NCBI GenBank assembly: GCA_023853785.1
Contig: JAJIRX010000898.1
Coordinates: forward strand, 1-23,448
DNA from: Psilocybe azurescens
Lineage: Eukaryota; Basidiomycota; Agaricomycetes; Agaricales; Agrocybaceae
Direction: 5' to 3'
DNA length: 23,448 bases
A program made the translations under genes and the position numbers. Shown here piece after piece: positions 10,919 through 20,592 of this stretch. Every line of letters begins with the position of its first letter. Positions within the stretch are counted from its first letter, which is position 1. A model generated the notes under the pieces. That model was given only the letters and a program-made list of their open reading frames with translations, was not told where the DNA came from and made no database searches.

Positions 10919-11797
10919 GAACTTTTTACCACCTAACTTTGTTCCTTTCTTTTCGAAGGTCACTTTCCTTTTCTTCTATTCTCTCCCTTTCTGTCTCGTA
11001 GTTCCAACTGTTTGCTTATAGACCATGCCACCCTCGGCGAACGAGGTGGTGATATATTTATTCGTTTCATTTGCCACCGGGACAATCCTTCTCCTTTTCG
11101 TGATTAAAACTTTTATTTTTGCGACTTTGGACTATTCATCTCATCTTTTCATTTCACCTCTTCGTTCTTCCTTCACCGCATTGCTTCGGCCTCGTACACT
11201 ACGCATTCACCATGTAACGTGACCCTGGCTTCTTTCTTTCTTTTGCGCCTTATCCTCCTTTTTACTCTCCTCACTTTTCTTTTCTTCTTCATTTCTATTA
11301 CCCCTTAATTGCCCCGAGTCTGTTCTCTTCCTTTTACGACCATCCCATACCCCCATACCCTTCTCCCATTTCTCTCTCTCTATCTCGCATTATCCGATAT
11401 CATCCACTACATTGTGTGTCACTAGCAACATACTTCATACATACACCCACATCAGCACCAACACCATCCATCAATAAACGCATACTTCGACATCCTCCCT
11501 TCTTCCCTTCCTCCCCTCCGCCCTTTTCGTATCGTATTTTATTATTTTTTCTTCTCTTGCCCCTCTCCGTGTCTCGGAACCCTTTACCCCTCTTGTCACG
11601 ACCCCTATAGCCTCAGCCTCCTATCGTACCGTACCACAGGCATACAGAATAACTTTTTCGAGTGGAAGAATTTTTCTGCAGTTTTGGACTAAGTAATACC
11701 TTGTTTCCGATACGAATATTCAATTTCCTTTTCTTTTCTCCTCTCTTTGTCTACTCTATCGTCTTGGTCTTGGTCTCTATCTCCAGCTCTCGTTGAC
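10919..11797 (+). promoter_or_regulatory. Long pyrimidine-rich tract, probable fungal promoter/5' leader
   Basis: About 880 bp in which the plus strand is dominated by C and T, especially 11220-11350 and 11480-11600. Repeated cttttcttctt and ctctctc blocks occur throughout. In fungi such CT-rich stretches are typical of promoters and long 5' leaders of well-expressed genes transcribed in that direction (general knowledge). It ends at a candidate ATG at 11798. A 65-codon open frame from the ATG at 11025 encodes one hydrophobic stretch. Because C/T-rich DNA yields Leu/Phe/Ser-rich frames by composition alone, I do not call it a gene. Confidence 0.45.
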
Positions 11798-11888
11798 ATG
11801 CAGGCTGGTTCGCATCAACGAGTTCTCCAGGCTCCTTGTCGGAGGGAGAATGTGGGCCAGGCTTTGTTCAACGGAGCGACTGACACCC
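11798..11888 (+). other. Candidate orphan first exon
   Basis: The ATG at 11798 follows the CT-rich leader and opens 30 codons (starting MQAGSHQRVLQAPC, ending NGATDT). It stops next to a perfect fungal donor, gtatgt at 11889. Without splicing the frame ends at TAA after CGT ATG. Acceptor-like sites follow within 70 bp (ttgcag, cttag, ttctag), but none leads to a long open frame. I do not recognise the peptide. It may be the surviving start of a gene whose remainder has been lost. Confidence 0.2.
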
Positions 11889-13559
11889 GTATGTAACTCT
11901 TGCAGGCTTTTCTCTTCTGATGTCGTCTTAGCTATAATTCTAGAAACTAGAACACTTTCAAGGCTCGATCCTCGGTGAACATTCAACGTTCGACGTTCGA
12001 ACTTCGCATTTCCGGTTATTTTTAAGCGAAGCGATCATGCCGCATGCCGTATGAGCGCGTTGTTAACCGCCGGCCGTTCTGACGCCCCATCAGCGTCAGT
12101 CAAGGCTCAAGAGTCAAGAGTCGAGAGCTAAGAGACTCAAGCTTCAGCGCTATGTGGCTTCAAGCTCCTAGAAGCTCCATGCGTTCATACCAAGTCCGAG
12201 GCTGGTTGCCTTCCAACCTTCCACGTCTACATTCATTTGATGCTTGAATGACAAAACGTCAACAACAAACGGTAAAGAGTAGATATATTTGTAATCCTTG
12301 ACGACTAATCATGTTGTTCCGTTACTTACTCAGACTTATATAGGCATTTTTGCCGCTGACATTAAAGGTGACCCACATGACAAGGCGTGGTTATTTCTGG
12401 TGGGTTTTATCGAATATCTGTAACAAAATTGTAGGTGATTAGATGGCTGTATCGTTCAAGGTTTATCTGTTTCTCTTCGAACCAACTTCGGACCGACTTT
12501 TGTCCAAATTAAATACGTACTTACCCTGGGATAATCCTCGATACCGCGCCCTGCTTATTCTCCTCCACCAGTGGTTTTGACGTTACTGTGAGAGAAAAAA
12601 CGTGGATTCTGTGCTAACTTAGAACGAAAGTTTCCCCATGGCCTCATGCGGGCGTTAGCTTTCGATGGCTTGAATTGCCTTTTACGGGAGTAGGGATCAC
12701 ACCTCGTGCCTGATATTTGTACGGCAAGTTACTGCGGATGAGTATAGGCTCATATCATTATGTGTATTTTTGCGAAGTATCAGAATGTTAGGATACCGTA
12801 GGATTAGGCGAAGAGTTTGGGGTAAAGGCTTGTAAAGGCGAGGAGATAATTCATGGAAGTATCTGGATCAATGAGCGATATTCCGGATATGTCACATGTA
12901 TCATATTCTCCCATCCTTCTTGATTGTTGCGTGATTGCAATCCATTTATAAGTTGGATAAGAGAGCCGGATACAGTGTCCCCCGTGAGTATGTATGCAGG
13001 TAGGAGTCCCATGGTGTAGTACTAGCCGTGGAAACAGTTGCCATTCTTCTTCATTTTTGAAATTCGGTGCTGCGGGATTTTGTGAAAGTGTTCATTGGTC
13101 GATAAAATGCGTTCATCGCGCGATGAGACGCACTGCCAATGCGGTATGCGTGCCGGTATGCCTGTACGAGGTGATTAAAGAATCTGTCATGAGCGTTCTT
13201 GCATCTTGGTCGGCAAGGATGTGTGAAATCTATTTTTAGACTAGACTTGGAAGGATCGACTTTTCATTTAGAATAGCAAGAAGATAAGTCGTTTGCGGCT
13301 CTGTCGTTCTTGATTGTTCTTGATTCGAGTTTAGGAATGAATAATGTGCTTATTACACACCTCAGACTCTCATTCTGCAAGATGCGTATCGAATCTTAAT
13401 TGTAATTCACATTTTCAACTTTGCATTTGCATTTGCACTTTTACCAGGCACGGTCGAAATTGTTCAATTTCGGACATCAGTTACAAATGCATAATGGAAA
13501 AGAATGAAATCTTCAACCCTGTATAGTTATCGACCGTCCGCCGTACGAAGATTCCCAAT
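11889..13559. other. Intergenic DNA without recognisable genes
   Basis: About 1.7 kb. It holds a run of short imperfect repeats at 11980-12180 (variants of acgttcga and of caagagtc) and a 10-bp tandem duplication (gttcttgatt) at 13306-13325. Short open frames at 12994-13239 and 13344-13526 have no motif. I see no RNA gene. Confidence 0.5.
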
Positions 13560-14505
13560 TCACCTCCTCTCATACAGCCCGGCGAAGTCGGCCACCCATT
13601 GCACGGTATAATCGCTGATAGTAAGGATATCGAGCTCAACTAGATGTCGGAGACCTTGGCGCCCATCTGAGTCGTGGTGGTGTATCGGGGTCTGTGTAAT
13701 TGCAGCGAAGTGAAAATGCAAGAACTAGGTTTTCAGACAGCGACAGAACAGAAATGACGTCTGAGATAGCCAATCCCTCCAGTTTTCGTGGATTTTCTCC
13801 AAGAGAGAGATGAGTCAGCTGATTATAAGGTAGGCTAGAGACTGCTGGATGAGCCCACTTAGTAAAAGTCACTCCAGCTGTATTGTTTGCGACGCCGGCG
13901 AAAAGATTGAATTCTCGCAAAAGGGGCGAATTTTTCCAAATGGTTGAGGGTAGTGAGGCCGCCAATGTGGTCGCCGGAACTTTCAGGCTTATATCGGTTC
14001 GTAATATGAAAGTCTCCAGCCGAAGTGCCAGAGAGGTGTGGTTCAGTGTTGTCAAAACACAGCTGTCAAAATTTCCGATTTCGATATCGACACTTCTCCA
14101 TCTGTGTAACTCACGCAATAGTCGTGAAAGTAACTCTGGATCTGTCCGATCGCTCGATGCGCCATCTACTATGGTGATCGAAGGTCTTTCTCTAAACCTC
14201 TCAAGCCATAGATCAACCAATTCAAAACGAGGAAGCATAGCGGCGTACTCTCAACCTTTCTGAGGATCACGTTTAGTAAGTAGTTGGATAGATATTGTCA
14301 TTCACAGGGCACTATTTTGAAGTGCAACTTGCCTCCAATGTCTGCGCGTTTGTGACACGGCAACGGCGGTATGATTTTGCGTCGGCAAGGCGTCAATGCT
14401 TCCCATGTTTGCATTGGGAAGAGCAAACAGGAATATTTCTTTCCATAGCTCGACTGGGAGCATAGTAACGTTGTTGAAGGATAATACACGGTATGTCTCA
14501 GACAT
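13560..14505 (-). pseudogene. F-box-like paralog, N-terminal part, two in-frame stops and one frameshift
   Basis: Reading from ATG at 14505, the frame encodes an F-box-like domain (MLPVELWKEIFLFALP ... RRHWRQVALQNSAL). At the position of the conserved Trp of 'LW' it meets TGA (14302-14304). The same frame continues MTISIQLLTKRDPQKG, meets a second TGA (14251-14253), then runs through EYAAMLPRFELVDLWLERF and an LRR-like half to about 13690. There one extra base in the 4-base G run at 13687-13690 shifts the frame. Skipping it gives HHHDSDGRQGLRHLVELDI... to a TGA at 13560-13562. Domain order and motifs match the neighbour at 16251-17979 (LWTTINAEL ... VELIEKWLQ). The C-terminal ~190 residues of that neighbour are absent. 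An intron from gtgaat to cctcag (46 bp) is possible across the first stop but breaks the frame. Two stops, a shift and a truncation make a true pseudogene likely. Confidence 0.75.
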
Positions 14506-15234
14506 ATTCAAGTGTAGGAATGACTGAAAGAAGGCGACCTGAGAAGAAAGGAAGAAGGGGAGTGAAGCAGTCAATGCCCTAACTAATGTGTCATTCCAAA
14601 AGAGCGACTTAAATATTCGGACTGACTCTGATCTATGCTGGGCTTTTGCAAGGTTCTCAACTCTGATTCATTCTTTTATTTTGCGAGTTTCTTCGTCTGG
14701 ATGTTACTGCCATTAGCCAGGTTGTTAAGTCAACCATCTTGATCGGACATACGTGTTTGTTGACGGGAACAGTTCAATTATCTTTGCGCAAGTATCGTTT
14801 GGGCCATCTTGCAAAGACCCCGTATGTGCAAATGAGTCGCGACCCTACAAGTGGCATGGAGTTGTATGCGTGCTGTTCCTCAGTCTTAAATCGGAAGTTA
14901 AATATTTGAACCCAGACACTCAAGCGCCTAACTATACTTGGTGACATTGACTCCTGGGCGCTGAGCTCCCAAGCCTATAGCATCCTGTTGTTAGGGTGTG
15001 AAAAAGGTTATGTTGCGATTAGTACATATTTGTTCAGACAAGCAAGTAGTACAAATGGCAAACACATAGCCCATTATCTTGCCAGCTGTGGGTAATCCTA
15101 GTAGTGGTTTGGACAACCTTTCGATATCTTATTACTCTTTAGTTATCGTCGTTCTCGTAGCTGTCGTCGCGATTTTTTTTATCATTTTTGTCTCCGAGTC
15201 CGTTGTCCCTGTCGTTGCCGTCGTCGCCATCTTC
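14506..15234. other. Intergenic DNA between two F-box remnants
   Basis: About 0.7 kb. Its right end (near 14506-14600 on the minus strand) holds CT-rich sequence with cttctcag and tttcag strings that resemble the 5'-leader intron of the intact paralog, apparently collapsed. The remainder, including a hydrophobic gtcgtc-rich plus-strand frame at 15079-15273, shows no gene I can support. Confidence 0.45.
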
Positions 15235-15997
15235 CTAGTAAGTCTCCGATTTGCTGATCAGCTGCAGAGATAAATTAAAAGGCTCACAGCATAGTCTCTT
15301 TAGTGCCCCAATTTTTGGACTGGTGCAAAGTTTCCGCTTCAGGACCTTAGTTATCCTCAAGCTTCTAAAGTGAGGCTCGACATTCAATGACATTCCATAT
15401 CCAAGGCGCCCTTTGACCATTTGTGCAAATATGTCGGAGCTTTGAAAGCCATTGAGAGAATTGTAGTAGTAAGTGGTGACTTCTTCCGGTAGAGGACATA
15501 ACACAAACTGGGATTTTTGAGTATTCCAAGCAGCGAGTGCATTGAACAGTTCATCATTGATGTCCTCATTGGTTCTGCGAATTTTTGAGTTTTACAAGCG
15601 GAGCCTTTTGAGAGACAGAAGAGAACGAAAAATCCCAAGGGCGATTTGATTTCTGATGAAATCATATAGAAGCACCACGCCCATATACAAATCATGATGC
15701 AATGCTAGTGAGACGAGTTGTGATGCCCGAACTAACGTATCAACAATTAGTGTTTGCCCATACTTCGTGGTTCGCGTTATCTTCATCAGATCTGCTGAGG
15801 CCAAGTAACAAGTTCTGTAAACATAGCATATGAATGGGCTTCGCAGTTTCCTCCATATCTTCCGGCCACGAGCTGGTCTCGACTGCAAGAAAGCAACCTC
15901 TGCTTATACTAGCGCTCAGTCCATCCAGGAATGGGAACAGCATTGAAAAGCTGCCAGGGCCTTTGCTTTGTCCCACCCCTGGCCCACAAATGGTCAC
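15235..15997 (-). pseudogene. C-terminal fragment of an F-box-like/LRR paralog
   Basis: No F-box is present. From about 15960 down the sequence parallels the C-terminal ~40% of the protein at 16251-17979. ETAKPIHMLCLQNLLLGL matches the IFYLLYLRDLRLDV region. VRASQLVSLALHH matches APALAHLAFM. WNTQKSQFVLCPLPEEVT matches WDDQKSQFKLCPLLEELT. RLCCEPFNLSLQL matches QLCCPPFNLVLRS. The frame shifts once near 15755 (WANTNC / ANTLIVDTLVRA). A TAA at 15592-15594 stands where the paralog has Tyr, and about 24 residues are missing just after it. The last frame closes with TAG at 15235-15237. It lies tandem to, and in the same orientation as, both neighbours, so it is best explained as a truncated duplicate. 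Confidence 0.75.
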
Positions 15998-16250
15998 TTA
16001 AATGCTTAGGTGGACTGTGGACGAGTGGCGAGACCGAAAGGTCGACGTCACAATACAGCCAATCAGATGTTTGATCACAATTTGCTGAGTGCCATATCTA
16101 AATATTCATGAACATGGCTACACTGTCCGGATCACTAAATGCTGCAGTAAAATGAGGATTCATATATCAAATACATTACATAACATACGTCAAAATTAGT
16201 AGATACGTCGGTTTAAATTCCAGCGCAAGAAAATACTCCACGGGATATAT

Positions 16251-17979
16251 TCAAAAATTCAGGTAAGAAGAGTCCGAGTCATATCTTTTGGTCGATCGTA
16301 GAACGAGATTGAAAGGCGGACAGCACAGCTGTTCCAGTGCTGCATACTCCGGGAAGTCTTCCTCAAGTGTATGGTGTCCAGTTAGCGTCAAGGTTGTGAA
16401 GCAAGGGTCGACGACCGGCAATCCACCATGTCCCAGACGCTTCTTGATCATATCTGCAAACGCGATATCAGAGACCTCAGAGCCTTCGATGGGCTCAAGA
16501 GTAGAACCATCCACTGTAAGCTCCTCTAGTAGAGGACAGAGTTTGAATTGAGACTTCTGGTCATCCCAAATAGCGAGTTCTTGGAATCTTGTCCATTCTG
16601 AATCCAGCTCATACTCTGGGTTAATATGACCATAACAGAAAGACCTGAGGGTTGGGACGAGCCGAAGACATGTGACGAACTCTCCGGGCCTCAGTGGTGA
16701 ACAGTAAAGCTCCAGCTTTTTTAGAGAACATGAGGAATTTTGAAGGAAAGAATCGAGGCAGTTTAGATCCAGAATTTCGTCATAGCATAAAAGCCAAATG
16801 AGCAAGGGCCGGCGCCCTGAAGTAAGTGAGAATTCTTGTAAGTGACGTGTATTTATTGCCCAAGACATAAATAGTGTCGTAATCAGCAAGACAAACGTCC
16901 AAGCGCAAGTCTCGAAGATATAAGAGATAAAATATGGGATCCTCGCTATCGTCTGGCGGCAGTTCGCTGATCTCGATTTGAAGAACACGACACGTAACCA
17001 GATTGGGCGACAACCGCAGGATTTGAAGAAGCTCTGGAATGGTCACAGTTTCCCTTTCATGGCCGTCAAGCTGCAGCAGGGTTAGTTGATGGAAAGGAAT
17101 GAGACTGGTAGGCGTCAACCAGCCAGGTACCGTTGGATGGAGCTTAGCTAGATTCACTGCATCGGTACGATTATCAGGAATCGTATGGTCGATGACAAGC
17201 CGCCGCAAGCGAGGGGAATTTGCCCAAAGCTGTGTGGGCAAATAGCGCCGTGCCACTAGAGCACCAAGGGTTTCGTCAGTCGTTGAATTTCCCGATGGTT
17301 CTAGCATGTCATATGTGGTCGTCAGAACCAGTGTTTCAAGTGCAGGCGCTGCTGTAACAGATTTAAGATATCCCTGCAGACGATCGAAGCTGATATCGGG
17401 GAGAGACAAGTGGGCACTTTTCCATCGTGTGAACTCGAAAAACAATCTCCGGAGTAGTAAAGTCACGAGCGGTGTATAGACATCGTCCTCTTTGATTGGT
17501 AGTTGCCGGTGATAAACAACAATAGAGATAGAAAGAGGGAGTAAAGCAGATAGCTGAAGCCACTTCTCGATGAGCTCGACTCGTGGATATACTCTGAACT
17601 GTTTGTCAGTGGACCTCTTCAGCTCGGCGTTGATGGTCGTCCAAAGTTGGGAAGTACCCATGGCGATTTTCCGCCAGCTATGGCAAATTTGTGTCAAGGA
17701 CATTGGGACCTCGTTTCTCGATGGAAGTTCCGAGTATATTTGATTGCTGGGGTTCTCAGCAGGGAGAGCCAGTTCGAATATACCCTGCCATACAGCATCC
17801 GGTAGTTCCGGGAGATTGAGAGGGAGATTCGAGTAAGAGGAAGGCGCGGATATGGTTGGGTGGCCGCTATCTAGTCGAACACACTCTTCATACGCATCGT
17901 CGATTTCTTTCAATCCAATGGTGAAGTAGGGCTCGACACTGTCAAGCTGGGCGGCTGCAGAGTCAGGCACTACGCTCAT
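16251..17979 (-). CDS. F-box-like / LRR protein, nearly complete, one frameshift
   Basis: A single coding exon of about 575 aa if one base is skipped. The ATG at 17979 is the first ATG after the TATA box once the 5'-leader intron is removed. The F-box-like domain lies at about residues 56-115 (LPELPDAVWQGIFELALP ... LTQICHSWRKIAMGTSQLWTTI), followed by KWLQLSALLPLSISI and then irregular LRR-like repeats (LPTQLWANSPRLRRLVID, FHQLTLLQLDGHE, LVTCRVLQIEIS). The frame breaks at 16785: skipping that base joins ALAHLAFM to YDEILDLNCLDSFLQ, and the product continues to a stop at 16251. The joined sequence is collinear with the fragment at 15235-15997. Expected role: substrate-recognition subunit of an SCF-type ubiquitin ligase (family knowledge); the target is unknown. 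It is the best-preserved member of the local minus-strand cluster. Confidence 0.82.
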
Positions 17980-17994
17980 AGCAACAAATATTAT

Positions 17995-18061
17995 CTGAAA
18001 TATAAAACCAGAGTTATTCGTAAAGACATTTGCACCATAATTCATTGAGACGACAACTTGC
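17995..18061 (-). other. Putative 5'-UTR GC-AG intron
   Basis: On the minus strand cttctcag|gcaagt starts and tatttcag ends a 67-bp segment just before the F-box ATG. CAG|GCAAGT is the strong consensus for the rare GC-AG intron class. Removing it eliminates an upstream in-frame ATG at 18045 and leaves 17979 as the first ATG, which supports the chosen start. Confidence 0.45.
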
Positions 18062-18152
18062 CTGAGAAGAAGTAAGAGCCAAAAGTCTGTTTTCAACGGA
18101 GAGGTCTCGCAGAAGAGAAAAGGCGGAATGGACTGACGACGACCAAGGGCCA

Positions 18153-18162
18153 CTATTTATAT
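18153..18162 (-). promoter_or_regulatory. TATA box of the F-box gene
   Basis: Minus-strand atataaatag lies about 175 bp upstream of the ATG. No ATG occurs between it and the start once the putative leader intron is removed. Confidence 0.5.
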
Positions 18163-19027
18163 GTTCTCCCTCTGCCACATAGTATGGAGCGTCCTCCCCG
18201 TTTCATTAATTCCCATCACGATGGTTGATACCTGAGTTATCGGACCATTGTCAAGAGATTGGCCAAGCACCCATACAAACGGGCGCATTGGACCATATGT
18301 GCTGTGCCCAAAATTTTATCACCTTTTCCTTTGTGACGTAGGTCTAGCCTTCGGCGGTGTCTGTTTGATCCAGTAGAAAGGAGTCGACGTATGCTAACAT
18401 TTTTTCTTGATGCTAAAGCAAGTTAATGGTGGCTTTCTCGATATTGCTGCAAGAAATTATCGTCGGGCCCAGAATCCAATGATGTCGAATTCGAAGAATA
18501 ACACATCTTAACCGACGTCTATGCTTCGAGTTGCTATCGTATTTTATTTTGAAGGTGCTTTGATGTCCCAGCTTGGTTTCCACTCGACAGAGATAATGAG
18601 TGGTTGTGTGATGAGACCAGAAGGCAAAATCGAAGTCATCGGAGGTCAGTCACCGGCACCGATGGTCAGTGGTGCAATGACATCCTGATCAATTCGCTGC
18701 AGTGAAGGTGGAAAGCCTTCGGTTGCCCTTCAGCCAATACATAATCACGTGGATTTTTTTTTGGAAAACGGCGAATTAATGCACTATGTAACACAACATC
18801 TCCATCTAAAAGTAGTACAAAAGCGTACACACTATAATAATTTAAACAGTGATCTTCGCCGTATAGACATTGCCTGCTGAAAACCGCATAAGGCGGTCCT
18901 CACACTAACCCGAAGAAAAATTCCGGTAATAGTGCAGAGGATGGTGGATGCTTAGGATGTAAGTAAGTAGATGCAAGTGCAATACCACAAAGATGATTGA
19001 GTCAAAGGTCCAATCGCGTTGAAGTAA
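18163..19027. other. Intergenic region between GET1 3' end and F-box promoter
   Basis: About 860 bp. It contains the upstream region of the F-box gene and the 3' flank of the GET1-like gene (AT-rich near 18760-18850). No gene, repeat or RNA is recognisable. Confidence 0.5.
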
Positions 19028-19951
19028 TCATGATTCTTTCTTCTCGTTGGGTTTCCTGGGCGTGTTATTTGGGGTAGGAGCGGCACTATTTTCTGTTGGG
19101 TCTGTTGACGGCACGGTGGAGAACGATGGACCTTATGGGTTTGGTCGTTAACATTGCTATGAACAAAGAATAAACAAACAAATTTACCGAAAAATTCTTT
19201 GACTACTCTTTCGCCAACCACAATGACGCGTCGGCATGCCATTTGCCAAACACCAACACTGACTGAGCCTGCATAGGATAAAAGCGTCAGTAAAGATCAT
19301 GTACCTTTATGAACAAAGAAACGTACCGGCGGGAGCAAATGGCAAGGCGAGCCACCAACCAAGCGGGCCGAACCATCCTCGAGGAAGATAAAAAACGGGT
19401 TGTTTCCGGTACCACCATCCTACCACAAATTGCAGGCCCGTGGTTAAGAGCCAGAGAGCAGTGTTGAACTTCATGGCAAAGCCAGATTTGGCGGATGCAA
19501 TTTCAGAATCTGAAGATGCAAGGATTAAGTATGTAGCGATATGTTTCAAGTGACACGGCAAACGATACGCACTGAGTTTCTCCAGGTCTGCGAGACCTTT
19601 ATCTACGCTCCGCCTTAACTTCGCCCATTTGGCGAACTGGTCCTGCGCACTTGTCTTCATCAGCTCTGACTTGTTCGTCATGATTTGTGTTTTGAGTGCT
19701 CGTTGGCGCGCTGCCAATGGCGAACGGATGGCCCATAGGTACGCGTTATACGCCTATCAGTGCACAGAATAAAATACAGGTATGCCGATGAAAGTATTCC
19801 CAAGAAAAAGCAAGCAGGAGGGTGATCACGTCAGTTCGTCACCAAAAATGAAGAAAGCTGAGACGCACAATGTCTAGTAGGACGGTCTTGCCTATCCATG
19901 TCACGAGTTGTCCAAAAAGACCAAAAGAAATATGGTAATTAGCGGCGACAT
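19028..19951 (-). CDS. GET1: GET1 (WRB/CHD5-like) tail-anchored protein insertion receptor subunit, five exons, one -1 frameshift
   Basis: Exons on the minus strand: 19951-19869, 19753-19573, 19509-19327, 19268-19188 and 19131-19028, with GT-AG introns of 115, 63, 58 and 56 bp. Adding one missing base gives 211 codons (210 aa), the usual Get1 size. An N-terminal membrane segment ([12 protein letters not shown] then GQLVTWIGK) leads to the cytosolic coiled-coil, with [20 protein letters not shown] and [20 protein letters not shown], the region that contacts the Get3 ATPase. Two further membrane segments follow ([32 protein letters not shown] and [18 protein letters not shown]), then a polar tail ending KKES. 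Get1 and Get2 form the ER receptor that releases tail-anchored proteins from Get3. The frame breaks in the A-run at 19914-19918 (T-run in the mRNA), where one more base restores VFFGQLV. All splice phases fit otherwise, so an assembly indel is likely. Confidence 0.92.
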
Positions 19952-20592
19952 AATTATGTTCGCTATCGGCGTGTTATGAAACAGTTGTGTTCCGTTAAAT
20001 TCGTCCTTCGAGGGCGTCTCTTCGATGTCCGAGAATAAATCGAGACCCGAAGGCCGGTTTCGGTAGTTATAAGACCAGAAATACCCTTAAAATTATGTGT
20101 TAGAGTAATTTAAAGGGTATAAGATGGTGGCAGCAGGAAGGAGACTAAGACACGGCGAGGTCGTCGTGAAAGTCGCAATGCGCATCGTGGCAAGGAGGTG
20201 AGCAAGGTAAACAGGTCACGTGTATACGGGCCGAGCCCGCATAATTCTGAGTCACGAGCCCGCACACAAGTGACAACCCATGCGGCAGGCCCTAATTCTT
20301 GAACTTCACCTTAACGTTCTCATCTCAACTAACTCACAGCTTCCTTGTAGTCTAGTCTGGATATTCCTCGTTTATCATACAATGAGATACTGAATATTGG
20401 AAGAACGCAAGGATTACCTTTGTTTCTCGTAGCTGCCTTAAAATTCTGCTGAAAGCGGCACCTCCCTTTGATTTTTCTGGAACCCTCCCTAGTACCCGAC
20501 GCGACGAAATTACTGGTACGGTACGTGTAATATATATTATATGCATCTATAGCCTCATATATTACTCCTCTTCTCTGAGTAGTTGACTTACC
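19952..20592. promoter_or_regulatory. Shared divergent promoter region, GET1 / F-box
   Basis: About 640 bp separate the two divergent start codons, so both promoters must lie here. An AT-rich TATA-like stretch at 20529-20562 (taatatatattatatgc) lies 30-65 bp before the F-box ATG. A short repeat, gagcccgca, occurs twice near 20233 and 20257. No other gene is supported. Confidence 0.45.

Noticed and set aside
11025..11222. 65-codon frame with one membrane-like segment in the CT-rich tract
   Set aside because: C/T-rich DNA produces Leu/Phe/Ser-rich frames automatically, so there is no independent support.
4925..12552. Similar ~23-bp words near 4925 (atatcctcggtaccgc) and near 12528 (ataatcctcgataccgc)
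   Set aside because: The similarity is imperfect and does not extend into the flanks, so chance cannot be excluded.
14256..14306. Intron explaining the first stop of the F-box remnant
   Set aside because: The 46-bp gtgaat...cctcag segment has a decent branch site, but removing it shifts the frame away from the conserved downstream protein.
15079..15273. Val/Ile-rich plus-strand frame
   Set aside because: It comes from gtcgtc-type low complexity and overlaps the end of the minus-strand F-box fragment.
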